Part shown: one piece after another, positions 31,897 through 38,866 of the stretch
Position numbering within the stretch: position 1 is the stretch's first letter
Layout of the letters: every line of letters starts with the position of its first letter
NCBI GenBank assembly: GCA_964570285.1
Contig: CAZMXP010000036.1
Span: 1 to 56,030 of the forward strand
Direction of reading: 5' to 3'
Origin: CAZMXP01 sp964570285
GTDB taxonomy: Bacteria; Planctomycetota; PLA2
Length of the DNA stretch: 56,030 nt
Position numbers and translations under genes: made by a program
The notes under the pieces: generated by a model
Database searches by the model: none
What the model saw: only the letters and a program-made list of their open reading frames with translations
Told to the model about the DNA's origin: nothing

Positions 31897-32179
31897 GGTC
31901 CTCGACCCCCTTCACCCCCTCGCAGGCGCGCGCGAGCAGCGCCGCGCGCCGCTTCGCGGCAAGCCGGTCCACCTCCCCCTCCAGCGTGACGATTCCCGAC
32001 CGGCAGCGCACGCGGATGCCGGGATAGGCGGCCGTCTCCGGGTCGCGCGCGAGCGCCATCCTCACGCGGCTCTCGGTGTTCCGGTCCTCGATGTCGAGCC
32101 GCATCGGCTCGCTCTCCGCGGGCGCGCGGTATCGCGCGCCGCACGCGGCGAGCAGGACGAGCCAGCGCGCCGCCCTCAC
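31871..32179 (-). CDS. BON-domain lipoprotein
   Basis: A 102-residue protein starting at a GTG that overlaps the AsmA-like gene stop (GTGA). Residues 1-15 (RAARWLVLLAACGARY) give a lipobox LLAAC. The rest is one BON domain (ESRVRMALARDPETAAY, GIVTLEGEVDRLAAKRRAAL, GVKGVEDLI). BON domains bind phospholipid surfaces, and lipoproteins such as DolP act at the outer membrane. Co-expression with an AsmA-like protein fits an envelope maintenance role. Confidence 0.85.
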   Translation of the reverse strand: MRAARWLVLLAACGARYRAPAESEPMRLDIEDRNTESRVRMALARDPETAAYPGIRVRCRSGIVTLEGEVDRLAAKRRAALLARACEGVKGVEDLIVPTARG

Positions 32180-33399
32180 CTGCCCTCCCTGCCCGCGCGC
32201 ACGCGCTCGCGGAAGAGGCGGTCGAAGGGCACCGTGAGCCCGGACAGGGGAAGCACGCGCACCGAAGGATCCTCGATCGGCCCGCTCACCGCCAGCGTCG
32301 TGCCGCCGTGCCTCATCTCGAGGTCGGCCTCGCCGGTGAAGGCGAGGATGCCGCGGCCCTCGAGCGCGTAGTCGCCGCCGCGCACCTTCACCTCCTCGAG
32401 ATGGCAGAGCCCCTCCTCGACGGAGAAGGCGATCTCCCCCCCGTGGATCCAGGATTCGTCGAGCACGGGCAGCCCGAGCACGAGGAAGATCTTGAAGCTG
32501 ACCGGCGAGTAGAAGCGTCCGCGCTCGAGCCGGAGCGACCCCTTGGCCTTCAGCGCCCGGAGCGCGGGCCGGCCCGCCTCGAAGACGACGCTCCCGGAGA
32601 GGTCGCCGCGCCGCTTCTCGGCGAACGGCAGCCCGAACGTGCGCCAGATCTCCTCGATCTCGACGAACCTCCACTCGACCTCCCCGTTGAAGGCGCCCGC
32701 GTCCCTCGCGTCGATGTCGAGATAGCCGCGCGCGATGCCGTTGAGCGCGCGCACCTTCAGGTCGTCCACGAGCAGGCGCCCGCCCCGCGGCAGGAGGCGC
32801 GCGGTCAGCCTCTCGTAGGGCAGCGGCAGCAGCGTCCCGTCGGCGGCGGCGATCCGGAAGAGGCTCTCGCCCGCCTGCGTGACGTCCACGCGCGCGCCCG
32901 TGAACAGCGTGCGCGTCTCGCCGCCCCGGCGCGCGAGTTCGACCGTGACGCCGTCGAAGCGGAGCGGCGGGATGCGCGCCGGGGCGCCGGGCGCGCCTCC
33001 GCCCCCCCCGCCCTCCGCCGCCCGGAAGATGCGCGCGTCGGAGTCCTCCTCGAACCGGGCCGAGAGGCCGCGCACGGAGACCGCGTTCACGGGCCGCGCG
33101 CCGAGCAGGCCCAGCGGGCGCGTATCGACGTGGGCGAGCGGCGCGGAGAGCGCATGGTGGCCGGCCTTCACCGAGAGCCCGAACGCGGTCACGTCGAGGT
33201 GGGGCCAGACGATCGCGAACGCGACGCTCGTCTCGCCCTCGAAGGTCTCCGACAGGAAGCGCGCGAGGCGCGGCCGCACGACAAGCCCGCAGAGGAGGAG
33301 CCAGCACGGAAGGGCGACCAGCAGCGCGCGCCGGAGCCGCCGCTTCCACGGAACGCGGGGGGGTGCGGGGGCCGGGCGCTTCTTCACGGCGGGATCCAC
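32176..33399 (-). CDS. AsmA-like inner-membrane anchored protein
   Basis: A 407-residue protein. A basic N-terminus and one membrane helix (ALLVALPCWLLLCGLVV) precede a long beta-rich repetitive region with AsmA-type strands (HALSAPLAHVDTRPLGLLG, VNAVSVRGLSARFEED, LDVTAFGLSVKAG) and a C-terminal half containing GSLRLERGRFYSPVSFKIF and GDYALEGRGILAFTGEADLE. AsmA/TamB-like proteins are thought to bridge membranes and move lipids. A Gly-rich linker lies near residue 130. Overlaps the BON lipoprotein gene by four bases. GTG start; GGGAGG sits very close to it, so a GTG a few codons in is possible. Confidence 0.75.
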   Translation of the reverse strand: MDPAVKKRPAPAPPRVPWKRRLRRALLVALPCWLLLCGLVVRPRLARFLSETFEGETSVAFAIVWPHLDVTAFGLSVKAGHHALSAPLAHVDTRPLGLLGARPVNAVSVRGLSARFEEDSDARIFRAAEGGGGGGAPGAPARIPPLRFDGVTVELARRGGETRTLFTGARVDVTQAGESLFRIAAADGTLLPLPYERLTARLLPRGGRLLVDDLKVRALNGIARGYLDIDARDAGAFNGEVEWRFVEIEEIWRTFGLPFAEKRRGDLSGSVVFEAGRPALRALKAKGSLRLERGRFYSPVSFKIFLVLGLPVLDESWIHGGEIAFSVEEGLCHLEEVKVRGGDYALEGRGILAFTGEADLEMRHGGTTLAVSGPIEDPSVRVLPLSGLTVPFDRLFRERVRAGREGR

Positions 33400-33421
33400 A
33401 CCTCCCTTTTCGGCCCGCGGG

Positions 33422-33922
33422 CTAGGCGGGGAGCAGTTCGCGGATCTTTCCGATCGCCTCCTCGACGGTGGCGACGGCCACGACCGATCCGAGGGCGCGG
33501 TCGACGACGGCCGCCGTGCCGCCGGTCTCGCGGAAGGTGAGGACCGGGCGGCCGATCTTGCTCGCGAGCGCCACCTCCGAGAGCGCGCCGGTGGCGCCGC
33601 CGATGCAGACGACCACCTCGGCGCCGGCCGCGACGAGCGCGTTGCGCGCGTGGCCGAGGCCGGTCGGGAGCACGAGGTCGAGATACGCGTTGCCCTCGGC
33701 GTGCGCGTAGGAGGGCAGGAGGCCGATCACCGGCGGATGCGGCGACTTGCCGCGCGCGCGCACCGCCCCGCGCGCGACCGCCTCCATGACCCCCCCGCGC
33801 CCCCCCGTGAGAATGGCGTAGCCGGCCTGGGCGAGCGCGGCGCCGAGGCTCTCCGCCAGCTTGCCGACCTCGGCCTGGAGGGGCCGGCCGGAGCCGACGA
33901 CGGCGATGATCCTGGTCCTCAT
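33422..33922 (-). CDS. TIGR00725-type LOG/Rossmann family protein
   Basis: A 166-residue protein. It starts RTRIIAVVGSGRPLQAEVGK and has AILTGGRGGVMEAVARGA and CIGGATGALSEVALASKIGR, the nucleotide-binding glycine loops of the LOG-like/TIGR00725 family. These relate to cytokinin riboside 5'-monophosphate phosphoribohydrolases, but the exact activity is usually unknown. A TAACCT six bases before the ATG is half of the palindrome shared with the divergent DUF523 gene. Confidence 0.85.
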   Translation of the reverse strand: MRTRIIAVVGSGRPLQAEVGKLAESLGAALAQAGYAILTGGRGGVMEAVARGAVRARGKSPHPPVIGLLPSYAHAEGNAYLDLVLPTGLGHARNALVAAGAEVVVCIGGATGALSEVALASKIGRPVLTFRETGGTAAVVDRALGSVVAVATVEEAIGKIRELLPA

Positions 33923-33928
33923 GCCACG

Positions 33929-33938
33929 AGGTTAACCT
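33929..33938. promoter_or_regulatory. Palindromic divergent -10 box AGGTTAACCT
   Basis: TAACCT reads 33933-33938 on the plus strand, eight bases before ATG 33947. It reads 33934-33929 on the minus strand, six bases before ATG 33922. The plus-strand gene also has AGGAGGGG between box and ATG, too close for a normal Shine-Dalgarno site. Confidence 0.55.
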
Positions 33939-33946
33939 AGGAGGGG

Positions 33947-34390
33947 ATGGTGAGAGTGCTCGTCTCCGCCTGCATGGTCGGCCGGCCCTGCCGCTTCGAC
34001 GGCAGGGACAGGCGGATCGGGCGGCTGGCCGAGGCGCTCGACCGCGAGGGGGTCGAGGTCGTCGCCTTCTGCCCCGAGGAGGCGGGCGGGCTCGGCACGC
34101 CGCGGCCGGCGGCGCATCTCGTGGGCGGGGACGGGCACGCGGTCGCCGACGGCCACGCGCGCGTCGTCACCGTCGAGGGCGCCGATGTGACCGAGGCCTT
34201 CCTGCGCGGGGCGCGGCTCGCGGTCGAGCGCGCGCGGGAGACCGGGTGCGCGGTCGCCTACCTGAAGGAGCGCTCGCCCTCGTGCGGCTGCGGGGAGGTG
34301 CACGCCGCGCAGGGCGTCGTGCGGGGCGCGGGCGTCGCGGCCGCGCTGCTGCAGCGCGCGGGCATCGCGACGGTCTCGGTGGACGGATGA
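33947..34390 (+). CDS. DUF523 family protein
   Basis: A 147-residue DUF523 (COG1683) protein. Family landmarks in order are VLVSACMVGRPCRFDG, AFCPEEAGGLGTPRPAAHLV, a GAD-VT-F-GA segment and AYLKERSPSCGCGEVH. Conserved Cys suggest metal or Fe-S binding; the activity has not been settled for the family. ATG 33947 fits the -10 spacing; GTG 33950 would fit AGGAGG better. The stop overlaps the next ATG (ATGA), so it is coupled to the PII-like gene. Confidence 0.88.
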   Translation: MVRVLVSACMVGRPCRFDGRDRRIGRLAEALDREGVEVVAFCPEEAGGLGTPRPAAHLVGGDGHAVADGHARVVTVEGADVTEAFLRGARLAVERARETGCAVAYLKERSPSCGCGEVHAAQGVVRGAGVAAALLQRAGIATVSVDG

Positions 34391-34680
34391 GGCGGCTCAC
34401 GGTCGTGATCAAGCCGTTCAAGGTCGAGGCGGTCGCGAAGGCGCTGCTCGATAAGGGCGCCCGCTCGCTGACGCTCAGCGAGGCGCGCGGCTACGGGCGG
34501 CAGAAGGGCCATCTCGAGCTCTACCGCGGGCGGTCCGCGGAGGTCGTCTTCCTGCCGAAGGTGCGGCTCGAGTGCGCGCTCGACGAGGCCGACCTCGAGC
34601 CGGCGATCGCGGCGATCATCGCCGCGGCGCGCACGGGTCGCATCGGCGACGGCAAGATCTGGATCGAGGAGCTGGCGTGA
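34387..34680 (+). CDS. PII-family (GlnB-like) signalling protein, variant T-loop and short C-terminus
   Basis: A 97-residue PII protein. It has VVIKPFKVEAVAKALLDKG, GYGRQKGHLELYRG, FLPKVRLECAL and ARTGRIGDGKIWIEEL, which cover the conserved core and the B-loop. Two deviations stand out: the T-loop Tyr51 equivalent (RGAEY in GlnB) is Ala here (RGRSAEVVF), so it cannot be uridylylated there; and the usual C-terminal IRTGE segment is missing. It sits between DUF523 and XdhC genes with four-base overlaps on both sides rather than near amtB or glnA, suggesting a sensor role in that operon (inference). Confidence 0.87.
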   Translation: MRRLTVVIKPFKVEAVAKALLDKGARSLTLSEARGYGRQKGHLELYRGRSAEVVFLPKVRLECALDEADLEPAIAAIIAAARTGRIGDGKIWIEELA

Positions 34681-35618
34681 GCCTCTATGGGGAACTGGCG
34701 CGCCGGGCGGGGGCGGGCGAGGACTGCGCGCTCGCGACGGTGGTCGCGACGGAGGGCTCCGCGCCCGCGGAGGCGGCGATGAAGATGCTCGTCGGCGCCG
34801 GGGGCCGGCTCGCGGGGAGCGTCGGCGGCGGGCGGGTCGAAGGCGCAGTGATCGACGCCGCGCTCGCGACGCTCTCCGGCGGCCCGGCGCGCGTGCTCTC
34901 GTTCACCCTCGAGGACTCGCTCGCCGACGAGGGCGGCATGATCTGCGGCGGGACGGTGCGCATCCTCGTCGAGCGGGTCGCGGGAGGCGCGACGTGGCCC
35001 GCGGACGTGGCGCGGGCGCTGCGCACGGGGCGGCGCTCCGCGCTGCTCGCGCGCATCGGCGACAGCGTGGAGCGCGCGCTCGTCGCGGGCGACGCGGCCG
35101 CCCCGCACCTCGCGCGCGAGGCGCCGCGCCTCGAGGGCGACCTCTTCGTCGAGCCGCTGCTCCGGCCGCGCTGCATCATCCTCGGCGCGGGACATGTCGG
35201 CAGCGCCGTCGCCAGGGTCGCGGCCGTCGCGGACTTCGCGGTCGCCGTCGTCGAGGACCGGCCCGAGCACGCGGCGCGCGTCGAGGCCGACGAGGTCGTC
35301 TGCGCGGGGCTCGTCGAGGGGTTCGAGCGCCTGGTCCCGTCGCCCGACGACTACGTCGTCGTGCTGACGCGCGGCCACGGCCTCGACCTCGAATGCTGCC
35401 GCGCCGCGATCGCCTCTCCCGCGCGCTACGTCGGCATGCTCGCGTCGCGCAAGAAGGCGGCGGCGATCACGGAGGCGCTCTCGCGCGGGGGGCCCCTGCC
35501 GAAGTGGCTCCACGCCCCTGTCGGGTTGGATCTCGGGGCCACCTCCGCAGGGGAGATCGCCGTCTCGATCGTCGCCCAACTGATCAAGGTAAGGAGAACG
35601 GGGCGTGGAGACCGTTGA
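34677..35618 (+). CDS. XdhC/CoxI-family protein
   Basis: A 313-residue protein. The N-terminal XdhC domain contains ATVVATEGSAPAEAAMKMLV and GSVGGGRVEGAVID. The C-terminal Rossmann domain contains RCIILGAGHVGSAVARVA and YVGMLASRKKAAAI, with LDLGATSAGEIAVSIVAQ at the end. XdhC proteins deliver and sulfurate the molybdenum cofactor for xanthine dehydrogenase or CO dehydrogenase-type enzymes. No such molybdoenzyme is in the window. The usual CG-C motif is replaced by EGGMICGGTV, which is within family variation. Starts at GTG with a GTGA overlap. Confidence 0.9.
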   Translation: MSLYGELARRAGAGEDCALATVVATEGSAPAEAAMKMLVGAGGRLAGSVGGGRVEGAVIDAALATLSGGPARVLSFTLEDSLADEGGMICGGTVRILVERVAGGATWPADVARALRTGRRSALLARIGDSVERALVAGDAAAPHLAREAPRLEGDLFVEPLLRPRCIILGAGHVGSAVARVAAVADFAVAVVEDRPEHAARVEADEVVCAGLVEGFERLVPSPDDYVVVLTRGHGLDLECCRAAIASPARYVGMLASRKKAAAITEALSRGGPLPKWLHAPVGLDLGATSAGEIAVSIVAQLIKVRRTGRGDR

Positions 35619-35818
35619 TCCTTGCCGACCCCCGTCCCTTACCCAACCGCGTCGGCGCCCCCATCATCGGCGGCGCGCGGGCGACGCTTGAGCGGGGCTG
35701 CGCCGCCACGCCCCCCGAGGCCGCCCCCCCCCGCGCCCCCCCGTTCGCCGCCGGTGGGCAGGCCTGCGGCGGGCCGCTACAATGCGCGGTCCAGGCCTCG
35801 CACAGAAAGAGAAGACGC
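35619..35818 (+). promoter_or_regulatory. Intergenic region with C-runs and a -10-like TACAAT
   Basis: No gene is seen. Long C-runs (35708-35745) give G-rich RNA on the minus strand. TACAAT (35778-35783) lies 35 bases before the next ATG, so this promoter would give a message with a leader. The leader has a weak purine-rich AGAAAGAGAAG before the start. Confidence 0.4.
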
Positions 35819-37066
35819 ATGGACCGCCTCACGCTACGGATGACCCTCGCGCTCGCGCTCGCCGCGTCGGGCGCCTTCGCCGACGCGCTGCTCGTGCGCG
35901 CGAAGGGCGGCAAGCTCGCGGTCGAGGGCATGCCCGACAAGATCGAGGAGGAGCCGGTCACGATCGCCAACTGGAAGGTCTACGTGAACCAGAGCACCGG
36001 CGTCATCGGGCGCGACGGGTACGACGGCGTCGAGTTGCTCAGGAAGGCGGGGGACAAGAAGGGGACCTTCTTCCCGGCCGAGCAGATCGTCGAAAAGATC
36101 TTCACGACGCAGCCCGAGAGCCTGCTCGACGCCTACGACGTCTTCGCGCGCGGCAACTTCAGCCAGGCGATCGCCGCCTACCGCGCCGTCGCGGACGCGA
36201 CCGACGTGTCCGAGGTCTACCGCCTCGAGGCGCTCTTCAACGTGGGCATCTGCTACCTGCAGATGGGCAACGTCAAGGCGGCGCAGGCGCACTACGCGAA
36301 GTGGACCGGCCAGAACTCGACCTACACGCCCGAGGTGCACCGCATCCTCGCGGAGATCCACACCGACCAGAAGGCGTTCGACAAGGCGCGCGAGGCCTAC
36401 GGGCAGATCGGCGCGCTCCCCGACCTGCCCAAGTACTGGAAGTTCAAGGCGCGGCTCGGCCCCGTGAAGGTCGACATCGCCGAGCGCAAGTTCGACCAGG
36501 CGGAGGCGACCGCGAAGTCGATCGCGGGCGAGATCGGCATGGACGAGAGCCTCGTCGACGCGCGCGCGCTCGCGCTCCTGCTGCAGGCGCAGGCGATCTT
36601 CGAGAGCGGGAACAAGGCGCGCTTCCCCGAGGCGCAGAAGATCCTCGAGGGGGCCTCCGACCTCGCGGGCGTCGCCGCCGACAACCGCGCCGCGATCCTC
36701 GCGAACCTCGGCCACGCGATCTACGCGCAGGGAAAGCCCGAGGAGGCGATCTTCCCCTACATGCGCGTCGTCTGCCTCTATCCGGGAGAGGCCGGGCAGG
36801 TCGCCGGCGCGCTCCAGAACGCGGGCCAGTGCTTCCTCGACATGGCCGGCCGCGTCAAGAACGACCAGGCGGCGAGCGACGCGCATCTGGTCAACGGCAT
36901 GAAGCTGCTCGCCGAGTGCGCGACCCGCTACAAGGGCACCGCCGCCGCCGCCGCCGCCGGCAGCTCCTACATGAAGAGCAAGGGGGCCTACGAGGAGGCG
37001 CTCGCGCGCCGCGGCGGCGACGAGTCCGGCGGCGCGGAGGGCAAGGGCGGCGAGAGCGGGAAGTAG
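35819..37066 (+). CDS. Secreted TPR protein
   Basis: A 415-residue protein with a signal peptide (LRMTLALALAASGAFAD). The first ~90 residues after cleavage contain a small beta domain (WKVYVNQSTGVIGRDGYDGV). The rest are TPRs, for example NFSQAIAAYRAVADATDVSE, RLEALFNVGICYLQMGNVKA and AFDKAREAYGQIGALPDLPK, ending in an Ala-rich and Gly/Glu-rich tail. No enzymatic motif. Probably a periplasmic scaffold; this genome has several. Single gene with its own promoter, followed closely by the PlsC-like gene. Confidence 0.8.
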   Translation: MDRLTLRMTLALALAASGAFADALLVRAKGGKLAVEGMPDKIEEEPVTIANWKVYVNQSTGVIGRDGYDGVELLRKAGDKKGTFFPAEQIVEKIFTTQPESLLDAYDVFARGNFSQAIAAYRAVADATDVSEVYRLEALFNVGICYLQMGNVKAAQAHYAKWTGQNSTYTPEVHRILAEIHTDQKAFDKAREAYGQIGALPDLPKYWKFKARLGPVKVDIAERKFDQAEATAKSIAGEIGMDESLVDARALALLLQAQAIFESGNKARFPEAQKILEGASDLAGVAADNRAAILANLGHAIYAQGKPEEAIFPYMRVVCLYPGEAGQVAGALQNAGQCFLDMAGRVKNDQAASDAHLVNGMKLLAECATRYKGTAAAAAAGSSYMKSKGAYEEALARRGGDESGGAEGKGGESGK

Positions 37067-37150
37067 CGCCGAATTCGGAAGGTCCTCCTCCAGCTCTTCC
37101 TGAACGCGCAGGCGCTCGTCGTCGCGCCGATCCTGCTCGCGCTGCTGCGC

Positions 37151-37693
37151 GTGCGCGTCTCCGGCCGCTGCCCGCGGCCGGGCGCGCGGGGGATCATCCT
37201 CGCGCCCAACCACCAGTCCTGGCTCGACCCGCTGATGGTGCAGTACGCGGTGCTGCCGCAGCGCATCACCTTCCTGATGACCGAGCGCTTCTTCGACCTG
37301 CCGGTCGCGGGGCTCTACTTCCGCGCGACCGGCGCGCGGCCGATCCGCGAGCGCGGCCCCTCCGTCGCGGGGCTGCGCGCCGCGTTCGAGGCGCTCGAAC
37401 AGGGGGAGGTGATCTGCCTCTTCCCCGAGGGGGAGATCACGTCGACCGGGGCGATGGGAGGGGGGCGGCGGGGGGTGGCGCGGCTGGCGCGCCGCACCGG
37501 GGCGCTCGTCGTCCCCGTCACCGTCGACGGCACGCTGCGCATCTTCTCGAAGGTGCAGCGCCGCCCGCGCCGCGGCAGCGTGCGGATCACGATCGGCACG
37601 CCGCGCCGCTACGAGGGGAGCGAGGACCGCGACGGCGAGCGCGACTTCACCGACCGGCTGATGGCCGACATCGCCGGCCCCCTGCGGGCCTAG
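37151..37693 (+). CDS. plsC: 1-acyl-sn-glycerol-3-phosphate acyltransferase (PlsC-like)
   Basis: An acyltransferase with HxxxxD motif APNHQSWLDPLMVQ, then TERFFDLPVAGLYFRATGA, LFPEGEITSTG (the E-G block) and VPVTVDG, as in PlsC. It acylates lysophosphatidate to phosphatidate at the membrane. The first canonical start is the GTG at 37151, but the same frame continues upstream to 37073 with a convincing membrane helix (NAQALVVAPILLALL), and only ATT 37073 or CTG 37100 could start there. I report the GTG as the supported minimum; the true protein is probably ~26 residues longer. Confidence 0.85.
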   Translation: MRVSGRCPRPGARGIILAPNHQSWLDPLMVQYAVLPQRITFLMTERFFDLPVAGLYFRATGARPIRERGPSVAGLRAAFEALEQGEVICLFPEGEITSTGAMGGGRRGVARLARRTGALVVPVTVDGTLRIFSKVQRRPRRGSVRITIGTPRRYEGSEDRDGERDFTDRLMADIAGPLRA

Positions 37694-37757
37694 GAGCTTG
37701 TCCGGGTCCGGCTGGCCCCGAAGCGTGGCTGAAGGCCATGACCCGGACAAGCTCCTA
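37691..37757. terminator. Perfect 17-base inverted repeat holding both stop codons of a convergent pair
   Basis: TAGGAGCTTGTCCGGGT (37691-37707) is the exact reverse complement of 37741-37757, with a 33-base loop. The TAG of the PlsC-like gene begins the left arm, and the TAG of the minus-strand peptidase gene ends the right arm. It should work as a bidirectional terminator, though no U-tract follows either side. Confidence 0.75.
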
Positions 37758-38615
37758 GGGCATCCGGTCGAGCCGCGCGAGGGCGGCCTCGCGCCTGAGG
37801 CGGTAGCGGAGGTAGCCGAGCGCCACCGCGAGCGCGCCCGCGCAGAGAAGCGCCAGCTCGAGGTTCTCGAGCAGCAGGAAGAGCCAGAAGGGCAGCGAGG
37901 GCGTGATGCGCGCGCGCCACTCCCGCTCGAAGAGCGCGAGCGGCACGCCCGTCGCCGCGAGGAACGCATGCTCGAAGCGCCGGCCCTCCGCGACCTCGCG
38001 CAGCAGGTACTTGAGCGCCTCCTCCCCGAAGCGCGAGAGGAAGGCGGCGACGACCTCCTGCCCGAAGCGGTACCCGATCGAGGCCTTGCGCCCGTCGCCC
38101 GCGAACAGGTCCCCCGCCTCCGCGAAGGTCGGGAGGTTCCCCGCCGCCGCGAGCCGCTCGAGGCGCGTGTCGGGTTCGAAGTAGGCCACGCCCGCGAAGT
38201 GCACGCAGAGCCCCTCCTCGAACCAGCGCGGCAGCGGGAAGCCGCCGAGATGCGCCAGAACCTGGTGCACGGACTCGTGGGCGGCGACGTGGGGCACCGA
38301 GGTGCCGGGCGTGCCGCCCAGCAGGTCGAGCCTGAAGAAGAGCCGGTCGTCGCGACGCGCGATGGCGACCGCCCACTCCGGCGCCCCCGCCCCCCCGCGA
38401 TCGGCCATCTCCCTGTGGTCGCGCACCAGCGTGAGGACCGGCCGGCCCGCCGGCTCCACGCCGAGCCAGCGCGAGGCGGCGGCGCGGAAGGGGGGGAAGA
38501 CCCTGAGCAGTTCCTCCGCCTCGCCGCGCGCGCGGGCCGGGAAGCGCACCTCGATGCCGTCGGCGGCCAGCGTCTCCTCGGCGGCGGCCGTGGCGGCCGC
38601 GAGAAGCAGCGTCAG
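37755..38615 (-). CDS. Exported peptidase-MA-like zinc peptidase with C-terminal membrane helix
   Basis: A protein with an Ala-rich export signal (TLLLAAATAAAEE). The zinc motif is AAHESVHQVLAHLGGF (HExxH), with Glu in RWFEEGLCVHFAG 20-odd residues on, the spacing of peptidase MA-type gluzincins. A C-terminal membrane helix (LELALLCAGALAVALGYL) precedes a basic tail. No canonical start lies between the upstream gene and the signal sequence. The CTG at 38615 overlaps that gene's TGA as the GTG starts elsewhere do. An ATG at 38738 would extend through the whole small gene and is less likely. Confidence 0.72.
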   Translation of the reverse strand: MTLLLAAATAAAEETLAADGIEVRFPARARGEAEELLRVFPPFRAAASRWLGVEPAGRPVLTLVRDHREMADRGGAGAPEWAVAIARRDDRLFFRLDLLGGTPGTSVPHVAAHESVHQVLAHLGGFPLPRWFEEGLCVHFAGVAYFEPDTRLERLAAAGNLPTFAEAGDLFAGDGRKASIGYRFGQEVVAAFLSRFGEEALKYLLREVAEGRRFEHAFLAATGVPLALFEREWRARITPSLPFWLFLLLENLELALLCAGALAVALGYLRYRLRREAALARLDRMP

Positions 38616-38803
38616 CGCAGCGAGCGCCCGATGAGGTAGGCGCCGGCCGCGAAGGCGAGCAGCGCGAGGATCAGCTCGCCGAGGAGTTTGAGGATCACGA
38701 ACGCGCACGCGACCACCACGAGCAGCAGGCCGGCCCACGCCTGCATCCGCTGCGGGCGGGGGCCCCTGCGCAGGACCTGGAGGATGCGGAAGAGGAGGGG
38801 CAT
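38612..38803 (-). CDS. Small two-helix membrane protein
   Basis: A 63-residue protein with a basic N-terminus (FRILQVLRRGPRPQR) and two hydrophobic segments (WAGLLLVVVACAFVILKLL and LILALLAFAAGAYLIG) ending in a short basic tail. No family recognised. It overlaps the start of the peptidase gene and probably shares its transcript. Confidence 0.6.
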   Translation of the reverse strand: MPLLFRILQVLRRGPRPQRMQAWAGLLLVVVACAFVILKLLGELILALLAFAAGAYLIGRSLR

Positions 38804-38866
38804 CGGGCCGGTTCCCGGTTGCCGGGGCGCCGGCCCCGCAGGCGTCGTATTCTATAGAGACGCCGC

